From the NCBI RefSeq assembly GCF_021864535.1, contig NZ_JAKJIC010000002.1, positions 372,001 to 436,000 on the forward strand: a stretch of 64,000 nucleotides of DNA. The letters are read 5' to 3'. Below the pieces are notes generated by a model. It was not told the origin of the DNA. It was given only the letters and a program-made list of their open reading frames with translations, and made no database searches. Origin of the DNA: Oryzibacter oryziterrae (GTDB lineage: Bacteria; Pseudomonadota; Alphaproteobacteria; Rhizobiales; Pleomorphomonadaceae). Shown here piece after piece: positions 27,324 to 38,400 of this stretch. The position numbers and the translations under genes were made by a program. Position 1 is the stretch's first letter. Each line of letters starts with the position of its first letter.

Positions 27324-29336
27324 TCAAGTACCGAAGCTCTCCCGCCACAGCCTGCCGTCAAACGGGATGGCCCGCTTCGCATGCCGCTCCGCCAGAGCGC
27401 TCCGCCACCATCCCTCATAGTCGGCGATCAACTGCACTTCGCGCGCCTCGTGGTCAAACTCGAGGCCAACCTCGAGATAGTCGTCGAGGTTCCTGAGGTC
27501 GGGCTGGGGCAGGGCACCGTCGAGGGCGGCTTGCCACATCTGGCCATAGAGGTCTTCGAGGCTGCGGACCAGCAGCGGCGTGTCGAACAGCACGCAAGCG
27601 TCGCGCCCGGCCTTGAGGCGGTCGCGCAAGGCGCTGAGTTCGTCCGGCGCCTGCGCCAGTGCAATGGCGCGGGCGACGAAGACCTCGGCGTCCTCGGTCA
27701 CCATCTCCGGCAGGCCGGCCGAGCGGACGAGGCTGCCGCAGACGCGCGATGCGAAGGACCGGCCGCTGAGCGTCAGGACAGGCACGCCCATCCACAGCGC
27801 GTCCGAACAGGTGGTGTGCGCGCCATAGGGCGTGGTGTCGAGGAACAGGTCGGCCAGCACATAGCGGGCGAGATGCTGCGGGTTCGGCTTCTTCGGCGCG
27901 AAGACGATCCGTCCGCCGTCAAGGCCTAGGCGCACCGCGTGCTCGCGCAGGCGCGTGTCGCTCGCCTCGCCCGAGGAGAGCAGCCACAGCACCGAACCGG
28001 GCACGCCATTGAGGATGCGCATCCAGCGTTCGAAGGTGAAGCGGGTGATCTTGTGCGAGCCGTTGAAGCAGCAGAAGACGAAAGCATCGTCCGGCAGACC
28101 CACCTCCGCCCGCGACGGCGTCTCCGGCGCCACGATGCGCTGCCGGTTGGTCGGCTGGTAGCAGGGCAGGCGCAGCACCTGCTCGGAATAATGGATCTCG
28201 TGGTCGGGCGGAATGATCCACTCGTCCGCCACGATATAGTGGTGATAGGGGCTCGCCACCGTGCCGGGATAGCCCAGCCAGTTGACGATCACCGGCGCCG
28301 GGCGGCGGGCGATCAGCTTGGTGCGACCCTCGCGCGTATAGCCGTTGACGTCGACCAGGATCTGGATGCCGTCGTCGATCATCCGTTGCGCGGCGGTGGC
28401 GTCGTCCAGGCCGGAGACGTCGATCCAGTGATCGGTCTGTGCCTTGAAGGCGCGGTTCATCGGGTCGTCGGAGGGGATGCCGCAGTAATAGGCGAAGACC
28501 TCGACGGCCTCGCGATCATGCAGCCCCAGCACCTCGGCCATCAGATGACCCACTGCGTGCTCGCGCAAGTCGGACGACAGGTAGCCCACACGGAGCTTGC
28601 CCGTGTGCGCGAAGGCCTTGGGCCAAGCGGTGGCGATGGTGGGCGGCAAGCCCACGTCCTGCTTGTTGTAGAACCAGGACGCGGCGAGCTGCAGCATGGG
28701 GTCGTCGGTATAAGCCGCCATGGAGAGCGGCGACAGGCCCTTCATCAGCGCCGCCCGGCTGATCCGTTCGGTCGGCACCACCACGGGCCATTCGCACTGG
28801 CGCTGGCGCAAGGCGAGGAAATGCTGGGCCACCTCGCGCTGGGTCGGATCGATGTCGAGGCTCTGCCGCAGCGCGTCCTCGGCGGCCACATCCTGCGACA
28901 CACTCTCCAGCGTGCGACCGATCTGATTGAGCAGCGTTGTCTTGAAGCCGATGGCCGTTCCGTTGACCTGCGCGAGCTTCTCGGTTCCCGCCGACCAGCG
29001 CAGGATGCCCTGACCGGCAGCCCCCATGCGCTCGAACACCCGGCCAAGGTTGATATAGGACGGCATGAAGTCGTCCTTGAGCTCGATCGACCGCTCGAAG
29101 GCCTGACGGGCGGCGTCAAAGGCACCGGCGTCGGTCAGCATCACCGCATAATTGAACAGCACGGCATAGAGCAGCGGGTCGTTCGGATTGGACTGGATCC
29201 AGCCGGCGTAGAGCGTCTCGGCTGCCTTGGGCTCGCCCACCAGCTTGAGCTTGTCGGCGGCGCGGATCAGGTCGAGCACCCCGATCTTCTGCTCGCCGGC
29301 AGGGGAGTTCGGTGAGAAAGCGCCGTCGCTGGCCAT
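27324..29336 (-). CDS. TPR-containing O-GlcNAc-transferase-like glycosyltransferase (GT41), 670 aa
   Basis: The first about 220 residues are helical repeats with TPR character (LFNYAVMLTDAGAFDAARQAF, MPSYINLGRVFERMG). The rest is the OGT/SPINDLY catalytic domain: GYLSSDLREHAVGHLM (catalytic-type His), ILVDVNGYT, VNWLGYPGT, FNGSHKI (Lys that contacts UDP in OGT) and GAHTTCSDALWMGVPVLT. GT41 enzymes add a sugar from a nucleotide donor to Ser/Thr (or Asn in the HMW1C branch). No signal peptide is seen, so it should act in the cytoplasm. It lies about 150 bases downstream of the giant Thr/Ser-rich repeat gene on the same strand. ATG 29336 has AAGGA well spaced; ATG 29345 is an alternative. Confidence 0.9.
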   Translation of the reverse strand: MASDGAFSPNSPAGEQKIGVLDLIRAADKLKLVGEPKAAETLYAGWIQSNPNDPLLYAVLFNYAVMLTDAGAFDAARQAFERSIELKDDFMPSYINLGRVFERMGAAGQGILRWSAGTEKLAQVNGTAIGFKTTLLNQIGRTLESVSQDVAAEDALRQSLDIDPTQREVAQHFLALRQRQCEWPVVVPTERISRAALMKGLSPLSMAAYTDDPMLQLAASWFYNKQDVGLPPTIATAWPKAFAHTGKLRVGYLSSDLREHAVGHLMAEVLGLHDREAVEVFAYYCGIPSDDPMNRAFKAQTDHWIDVSGLDDATAAQRMIDDGIQILVDVNGYTREGRTKLIARRPAPVIVNWLGYPGTVASPYHHYIVADEWIIPPDHEIHYSEQVLRLPCYQPTNRQRIVAPETPSRAEVGLPDDAFVFCCFNGSHKITRFTFERWMRILNGVPGSVLWLLSSGEASDTRLREHAVRLGLDGGRIVFAPKKPNPQHLARYVLADLFLDTTPYGAHTTCSDALWMGVPVLTLSGRSFASRVCGSLVRSAGLPEMVTEDAEVFVARAIALAQAPDELSALRDRLKAGRDACVLFDTPLLVRSLEDLYGQMWQAALDGALPQPDLRNLDDYLEVGLEFDHEAREVQLIADYEGWWRSALAERHAKRAIPFDGRLWRESFGT

Positions 29337-29484
29337 GGGAATCATCCTTGTTGCTGCCCACCGAGAGAACAGACAACCGCCGCCGCCTTCAAGCCCCGCA
29401 GGCAGACCCGGTGCGCATCGCCCACCGAAACCGTTGCTTCCACCTTTCCGGATGTTTTCCGGTCACCGTCTGCAGTCGGCCCCG

Positions 29485-32400
29485 TCAGGCGAGAGCCTTG
29501 AGGAGGGCGGCCTGCCGGTCGGGATCGAGGGCGGCGATCTGCGTTACCGTGATCTGGTCCAGCTGCGTGCCGTTCAGCGCATCCAGCTGGTCGATCGACA
29601 GCGCCGACAGGAAGCCTGTGCCGAGAAGCGCCATGGTGGTGGTGTTGATGGCGGCGATCTGCTCGCCGGTGAGATAACGCGCTTCGGTCGTGGTCAGGCT
29701 GTCGAGCTGGGTTGCGGTGACCGAGGCAAACTGCTCGGCGGAGATCGCCTGCATCTGCGTCTGCTCGAGCTCGTTGATCTGCGTGACGGTCAGCGATCCG
29801 ATCTGCGTGCCGCTCATGCCGGCGATCTGCGTCGTGGTCAGCGCGTCCATCTGGGTGGCCGACAGCGAGCGCAACTGCACGCGCACCAGACCCACCAGTT
29901 GCTCCACGGTCATGGCGGCGATATCATCGGCATCCATCGCGCCGAGCACCGTCGTGGTCAGGGAGCCGATCTGCGTCGAGGTGAGGCCGGCGATCTGCGT
30001 CAGGGTCAGCGCATCGATCTGCGTCGTGGACAGACCGGTGAGGGCGGTGGGCGACAGCGCGGCAATGTCGCCGGCGCTGAGCCGCGCCAGCTGCGTCACC
30101 GACATCGCCCCCACTTGCGCCGGCGTGAGGCCGGAAAGCTCGGTGGCGGTGAGCAGGTCGATCTGCGTCGTGGTCAGCGCCGCAACCTGCGTCGCCGTCA
30201 GCCCCATGACGCCGGTCGCCGACAGGCTCGCAAATTGCGTGGACGTCAACGCCGAGAACTGGTCGGGCGTCAGCGACGCCACAGCGGTGGAGGTGAGCGC
30301 TCCCATCTCGGTGCGCGTCAACGCGGCAATCTGCGTCGTGGTGAGGAGCGGCACCTGCGTCGCCGTCAGTCCGGCCAGGCCGGAGGTGGAGAGCGCCGCG
30401 ATCTGCGTGGTCGACAGGCTGGCCAGCTGGGTCGACCGCAACGCCGCCACCTGCGAGGAGGTGAGGCCGCTCATCTCCGTCGCCGTCAGCATGCCCACCT
30501 GTGTGGTGGTCAGGGCGGCGATCTGGCTGGTGGTGAAGGCGGCCACCTGCGTCACCGACAGGCTCTTGAACTGGGTCGTGGACAGCGAGGCCAGCTCGGT
30601 CTGGGTCAAACCCGAAATGGCCGCGCTGGACAGGGCGGCAACTTGCGCCGGGCCGAGCGCGGCAAGCTGGGTTGTCGACAGATAGGCGAGCTGCGTGGCG
30701 GTCAAGCCGTCAATGCCGGTGGCCGACAAGGCGGAGATCTGCGTGGTCGTCAGCGCGCCGAGTTGCGTCGAGGACAAGGTGGCGACACCAGTGCCGGCAA
30801 GACCGCTGATCTCGGTGGTTGTCAGCGTCGCAAGCTGGCCCGTGGTGAGACCTGCCACCTGCGTGGTGGTCAAGGCGCCGATCTGCGTGGTCGTGAAGCT
30901 CGTCAGCTGCTGCGTCGACAGCGCGGCGAAATTCGCCGGCGTCAGACCCCGCACGGCGGCGGTCGACAGGGCGGCAAGCTGGGTGGTGGAAAGCGTCGCC
31001 AGCTGGGTATCGGCAAAGGCCGCGAGCTGGGTGGCGTTGAGACCGGCAAGTTCGCCCGTGGTGAGGGTCGAAACCTGCTTGGTCGACAGCGCCCCGATCT
31101 GGCCCACGGTCAACGCGCCGATGGCGGTGGCTCCGAGACCGTGCATCTGCGTCGTCGTCAGCGCTGCGATCGTCTCGGGGGCGAGGCCCGCGACCTGCGT
31201 GGTGGTCAAGGCGCCGATCTGTGTTGCCGTCAGTGCGCTCACCTGCGTGCCGTCCAGCGCGTTGATCTCGGTGGCCGACAGACCGGTCACGGCGTTGGTG
31301 GACAGCGCGGCAATCTGTGTGGTCGCTAGCGCATCGATCTGCGTGGCGGCAAGCTGTGCCACCTGGCTCGAGGTCAGGCCGGCAACGGCCGTGGTGGTCA
31401 GAAGCCCGATCTGCGTGCTGTCAAGGCTGGCCAGCTGGGTCGATGTCAGCGCGCCGATCTGCCCGGCGGTCAGCGCCGTGAACTGGCGGCTGGACAAGGC
31501 ATCGATCTGCGCGGCTGACAGGCCCGAGACGCCCGTGGTGGAGAGCGCTGCAATCTGGGTCGTTGACAGCGTCGTCAGCTGCGTCGTGGTCAGCCCACCC
31601 GCCTGCGCCGCCGAGAGGCCTGCGAGGCTTGCCGTTGGAAGCGCCGACATCTGGGTGGTGGACAGCGCCGCCAGCTGGCTCGATGTCAGTGCCGCAAGGC
31701 CGGTCGAGCCGAGGCCGGATATCTGGGTGGCCGTCAGGCTGGCGATCAGCGTTGTCGTCAGTCCGGCGAGCTGCGTCGAGGTGAGGCTACCGATTTCCGT
31801 AGCCGTCAAAGCATTGAACTGGGTGCTGCTCAGCGAAGCCAGCTGTGTCGCCGCGAGACCGCGCACGGCGGTCACCGTCAGCGCGGCAATCTGGTTGGCC
31901 GACAGGTTGGCGATCTGGCCGGCCGACAGCGCGCTGACCTGCGTCGTGCCGAGGCCGGCGATGGCCGTGGTGTTCAGCGCGCGGATCTGGGTGCCGGTCA
32001 ACGCCGCCGCCTGGGTCGAGGCGAGCGAAGCCAGTTGCGCAGCGGTGAGGGCGTTGAGCTGCGTCGTGGCAAGGCCCGCCACCTGCGTTGTCGTCAGGCC
32101 ATCCAGCGCCGCCGTCGTCAACGCTGCCATTTGTGTGGCGGCAAGGCTGGCAAGCTGGGTCGGTGTCAGGTTGGCGGTCTGCGTGTCTGCAAGGCCGGTC
32201 ATTTGCGTGGTGGTCAGCGACGCAAGACTGTCGGCCGAAAGACTGGACATCTGCGTCGTGGTCATCTGGCCGATGGCGGTCGGCGTCAGCGCCCGCAACT
32301 GCGTGGAGGTGAAGGCGGCGAGCTGGGACGCGCTCAGCGTCGTCACTTGCGTGGCCTTGAGCGCGGCCAGTTCCGAAGTGGTCAGCGCCGCGATCTGGGT

Positions 32401-35400
32401 GTTGCTGAGGCTGGCGATCTGGCTGGTGGTCAGGCCGGAGAAGGCCGTGCCGGTCAGCGCCCCAAGCTGGGTCGTCGTCAGCGCGGCAAACTGCGTCGCG
32501 TTGATGGCGGTCAGCTGCGTATTGGTGAGGCCGGCAATCTGCGCCGTCGACAGCGTGGCGATCTGCGCGGCGGCAAAGGCGGAAATCTGCGTCTCATCCA
32601 GCGAGGACAGCTGCGTCGCCGTCAGCGATCCGATCTGGGTGGTGGACAGGGCCGCGACGCCGGTCACCGTCAGGCCGTCGAGGCCGACGTCGGTCAGCGC
32701 CGACAGTTGCGTCGTTGTCAGGCTGGCGAGCTGCGTCGTGGAGAAGGCCCGCACCTGGGCCGAGGTCATCCCGGCAAACTGGAGGGCCGTCAGCGAAGCC
32801 AGCTGCGTCGGCGCCAGCGCGGCGACCTCGGTCGCGGTCAGCCCGGCGATCGCCGTCGAACTCAGCGCCGCCACCTGCGTGGTCATCAGCGCTGCGAGCT
32901 GCGTGGTGGTCAACGCCGCCAGCTGCGTGCTGGTCAGCGCGCCGACCTGGGTCGAGTTCAGCACGCCCACCTGGGCGATGCTGAGGGCGGCAATCTGCGT
33001 CGAACTGAAATCGGCCAGCTGGCTGGGCGTCAGCGCCGAGGCCTGTGTCGCCGTCAGCGCGGCCATCTGGGTTGCCGCGAGCCCGTCGAGCGCGCTGTTG
33101 GTCAGCGCCGCCACCTGCGGCTTGGTCAGCGCCGCGATCTGCGTTGCCGCAAGAGCGGCCACCTGCAGCGAGCCCAAACCGGTCAGCTGCGTCGTGGTCA
33201 GTGCCGCAATCTGGTTGGACGAAAGGCCGGCAAGCTGCGTCGCGGTCAGCGCGCCCAGGGCGTCGGAGGTCAATCCCTTGATCTGCGACGTGCCGAAGGC
33301 GGCCACCTGCGTCGTTGTCAGTGCCGCCGCCTGGGTGGTCGAGAGGCCCCCGAGTTCGGTGGCGGTCAACGCGGCAATCTGCGTGGCGGTCAGCGCCTTC
33401 AGCGTCGCCGTCGACAGGCCCGCCACTTCGCTGGCGTCCAGCGCCGCGATTTGCGAGGTCGACAACGCCGTCACTTGCGTCGGCGTCAGAGCCCCGAGCT
33501 GCGACGCATCGAGGCCGGCGACGGCGGTGGTGGTCAACGCCCCGAGTTGGGTGGTGGTCAGCGCCTTGATCTGCGAGCTGGCAAAGGCGGCCACCTGTGT
33601 CGCCGTAAGATTGGCTACTTGCGTCGTCGACAGCGCCGCGACGGCCGTCTCGCTCATGCCGGCGATGGCCGCACCGATCAGCGCACGGATCTGCGTCGTA
33701 TCCATGCCGGCGATCTGGTCGGCGTCGAGACTGGCGATCTGCGTGCCGGTAAAGGCACTGATCTGGGTCGTCGACAGCGCCGACAGCTGGGTTTGCGCCA
33801 TGCTGGCGATCTGGGTGCGCGTCAGGCCGGAGATCGCACCCGGCGACAGGGCGGCCACCTGCGTGGTGGTCAGCGTGTCCACCTGAGTGACGGTCAGCGC
33901 GCCGAGCGCCGTGGCCGACAGGCCGGAAATGGCGGTGGCCGACAGCGCCTGCATTTGCGTTGTCCGCAGAAGGCCCGCCTGCGTCGCCGTCAGCGCGCCG
34001 GCCTGGGTGGCGGTCAGGCTGGCGATCTGCGTCACCGACAGCGCCGCCAGTTCGGTTGCCGTGAGCCCGCTGACGGCATTGGCGGAGAGGGCCGCAAACT
34101 GCGTTGTCGCCAGGCTGCCGAGTTGCGTCGTGGTCAGCGCCGCGATCTGCGTATCGGCAAGCCCGCCGAGCGCCGTGGTGCTGAGCGCTCCGAGCTGGGT
34201 CGTCGTCAGGGCGGCCATCTCGGTGACCGTCAGTGCCGACAGTGCCGATGACGTCAGGGCGCCCATCTGCGTCGTGCTCAAGGCCCTGAGCCCGGTGACG
34301 GTCAGCGCCGCCGCCTGCGTTGCGGCCAGACCGGCAATCGTCGTGGTGGTCAGCGCTTGCAGCTGGGTGGTGGTGAAGGCGGCAATCTGCGTCTCGGTGA
34401 GGCTGGAAAGCTGCGTCGAGGTCAGCGTCGCAATCAGCGTGGTGGTGAGAGCCGGAATGTCGGTCCGCTCGATGCCGGCCAGTGTCGTGGTGGTGAGCGA
34501 GCGCACCTGCGCCGCAGACAGCGCATTCATCTGCGACGTGTTCAACGCCGACAGCTGGTCGTCGGTCAGGCCGCCGATCTGGGTGATCGTCAGCGCCGAC
34601 AGTTGCTGCGTCGTCAGGTGGGCGACCTGACTGGTGGTGAGCGCGCCGATCTCCGTTGCGGTAAGGCCGCGCACCTGCGTGGTGGTCAGCGAGGCAATCT
34701 GGCTCGTGGCAAAGGCGGCCACTTGCGTCGTGCTCATGGCCCCGAGTTCAGCCGCGGTCAGCGCCGCAAGCTGCGTCGCCGCCAGGGCATTGATCTGCAC
34801 GGGCGTCAGACCGGCGATGGTGCTGGCCGCCAACGCGGAGATCTGTGTCGACGACAGCACCGAAAGCTGCGTCGCGGTCAGCGCCGCCAGCTGGGTTGCG
34901 GTCATGCCCGCAATGGCCGTTCGAGTCAGGGCGGTGAGCTGCGTCGTCGACAAGAGCGGCATCTGTGTGTCGGAGAGGCCAGCCACCTGCGTCGAGTTCA
35001 GCGCCGCAATCTGGCGCGTGCTCAAGGCCGCTATGCCCGTGCTGCCGATGCCGGCGAGCGCAGTCGAGGTCAGGGCGCTGATCTGAGAGGTCGACAGGGC
35101 GCCGAACTGTGCGTCGGTGAAGGCGGCAAGCTGCGTCTGCGTCAGCCCCGCCATGGCCCAGACCGACAGAGCCCCAAGCTGGCTGTCCGACAGGGCCGAG
35201 AGCTGCGTGGTCGACAGGTTGGCCACTTCCGTGGCGGTCCAGCCCTTCATCTGGGTGGTCGACAGCTGCCCGAGCTCGGTGGCGTCGAGGGCGTTGATCT
35301 GCGTCGCCTGGAGCGCCCCCACCTGCGTCGAGGTCAGAGACGCGAACTGGTCGGCGCCCAGCGTGTCGATCTGATCATTGGTGAGCGCGGCAATCTGCGT

Positions 35401-38400
35401 CGGCTCCAGCGCGCCGATCTGCGTCGACGTCAGCGCCGTGACCTGTGTCGTGGTCAAGGCGCCGACGGCCGTGACCGACAGTCCCTTGATCTGCGCCGTC
35501 GAGAGGCTGGCGATGATGCTGCCCGACAGCGCCTGCACCACGCCGGCCGGGATCGCATTGATCGCAAGCGCCGTGAGCGCCGCCAACTGCGTCGAGGACA
35601 GCGCGGCTATCTGGCTGGCCGTGAAGCCGGACGCAGCCGTCGACGACAGGCCGGACAGCTGCGTCGCATTCAGCGTGCCGAGCTGCTCGGGCGTCAGATT
35701 GGTCATCTGGCTGTCGTTCAGGCCGGACACCTGGGAGCGGCTCAACGCGGCGATCTGCGTCGTGCTGAGCACGGCCATCTGCGCCGTCGACAGGGCACCG
35801 ACTTCCGCCGGCTTGAGCCCGCGGATCTGCGTCGTGCTGAGGCCGGCCAGCTGTGTCGCGCTGAGAAGTCCCATCTGCGTGGTGGTCAGGCTGCCGAGCT
35901 GTGTCGAGCTCAGCGCCACAAGGCGCGTGCCCGTCAGCGTCGACAGTTCCTCATCGGTCAGGTTTGCCACCTGCGTGTTGGTCAGCGCGGCGATCTGCGT
36001 GGTCGACAGGGAGGCGAACTGTGTCGTGGTGAGCGCCCGGAAGGCCGTCGTCGCCAGCGCCTTCACTTGGGTTGTCGACAGCGCGCCGAGCGCGGTAACG
36101 GTCAGTGCCTTGATCACGTCCGCCGGCAGGGCGCTGATCGCTGTCGCACTCAACGCACCAATCTGGGTGGTGGTGAGCGCGCCCATCTGCGTTGCCGCCA
36201 GCGCGGAAATTGCCGCACTGGAGAGAGCGGCGAGCTGGGTTGCGTTCAGCACCGCAAACTGTGTCGCCTCCAGTCCCGCAAGGAAGTCCGTACCAAGTCC
36301 CTTGATCTGGGCCCCTGACAACGCGGCGATCTGCGTCGTGCTGAGTTCGGCCAGCTGGGTCTCGTTGAAGGCACTCAAGGCCGTCGTCGTCAGACCGCGC
36401 ATCTGCGTTTCGCTGATGGCGTCGATCTGGCCGGTGGTCAGCGAGGCGACCTGCGTGGTGGTCAGCGCGGAGAACTCGGTCGACGTCAGCGCGTGGAACT
36501 GGTCCGAGGTCAGCGCCGCCAGCTGGGTGGTGCTGAGCGCAGCCACCTGCGCTGCCGACAGACCGGCGATCTGCGTCGTGCCAAGGGCGGTGAGCTGGGT
36601 GGTGGTGAGGGCCGCCAGGGCCGTTGTCGACAGTGCGCGGAACTGCGTCGTGGTGAACTGCGCCAGATCATCCGACGTGAGCGCGGCAATCGCCGTCGTG
36701 GTCAGCGAGTTGACGGCCGCCCCGGTCATGGCGCTCAGTTGCGAGTTGCTCAACGCATCGATCTGCGTGGCATTGAGCCCCGCCACGGCCGAACCGGCGA
36801 GGGTGGCAATCTGGCTGGTCGCCAGCGCAGCAATCTGCGCCGCCGTGAGGTTTGCGACATTGTCGTCGCCGAGTCCCTTGATCTGCGTGCTCGACAGGGC
36901 CGCGAGCTGCGTCGTCGAGAGGGCGCCCACATGCTCGGCGTCCAGCGCGTTGATCTGGGCCGACCTGAGGCCGCGCGTCTGGATGACCGTCAGCGCCGCG
37001 ATCTGGTCCGTCGTCAGCTGCTTGATCTGGCCGATCGTCAGGGCGCCGATCTGGCCCGAGGTCAGCATCTGCAGCCGGGTCGTCGTCATCCCCGCCAGCT
37101 GCGTGTCCACGAGACCGTTGATCTGGGTCCCGGTCAGCGCATTGAACTGCGTCGTGCTGAGCGCATCGATCTGGCTGTTGGCGAGCTGGCTGATGGACGT
37201 GGATGTCAGCGCCCGGATCTGCGTGACATCCATCCGCGCCAGCTGGGTCGAGGTCAGCACCACCAGCTGCGTGTCGCTGAGCGAGGCCACCTGCCCGTCG
37301 GTCAGGGCCGAGATCTGCGTCGTGTCGAGCGACAGGATCTGCGTCGTGGTCAGGCTGGCAAAGGCGCCCGGATCGATGGCGGCCAGCTGCGCGCGCGACA
37401 AGGCGTCGAGCTGTTCGGTGGAAAAGCGCGTGAGCTCGGTGCCGCTCAGTCCGGCAATCTGCGCCGTCCGCAAGGCCTGCAGCTGGGTATCGGCCAGCAC
37501 TGCCAGCTGGGTCGTCGACAGGGTGTTGAGTGCGACGACCGACAAGCCCTGCATCTGCGTCGTCGAGAGCGCGGTGATCTGGTCGAGGTCGAGCTGGCGG
37601 ATCTGCGTCGACGTCAATCCCGCGATCGCCGTGGACGTCAGCGCGTCGAGCCGTGTGCCCGTCAACAAGCTCAGCTCTTCCTGGCTGAGACCGCTGACCT
37701 GGGAGGCCGTCAGGATCGACAGCTGGGTCGTCGTCAGGGACGCAAACTGGGTGGCATCGAGCGAGCCGAGGTTGGCGGGTGTCAGGCTCTTGAACTGCGT
37801 CGCCGAGAGCGCGGCAAGTGCCGTGGTGGACAGCGCGGCGATGGAATCGGCGTTGAGTGCCCGGACCTGGGTCGTGGCCATTGCCTGCATCTGATCGCTC
37901 GACAGCGCCGCCGCCAGCGTCGTGGTCAATCCGGAGATCGCATAGGCACTCAACGACGCGATCTGTGTGACCGACAGGACCTGAAGCTGCGAGGTGGACA
38001 GCGCCGCGACTTCGGACTTGGTGAGGCCGCCGACTTGCGTGCTGGTCAGGGCCGCAACCTGGTCGGTGCGCAGCGCGGCCATCTGCCCGTCGGTCAGCGC
38101 CGCTATCTCGGAGACGGCGAACCCGGCGATCTGATCGAGCGACAGGGCGGCGACCTGCGCGGTGGTCAGCAGCGAAACCTGTGTTGTCGTCAGACCGGAG
38201 ATGGCCGTTCTGGAAAGCGCGTTCAGGCGGCTGCCGCTGAGCGACTGCAGTTGCTCGTCGGTCAAGCCCTTCACCTGCGCCGACGTGAGTGCAGCAATCT
38301 GCATCGGATCGAGCGCGTTGAACTGGGTGATCTCGAGACTGCCGATATCGGTTGCCGATAGACCCATCAGCTGCGTGGTGGTCATCGCAGCGATGTCCGA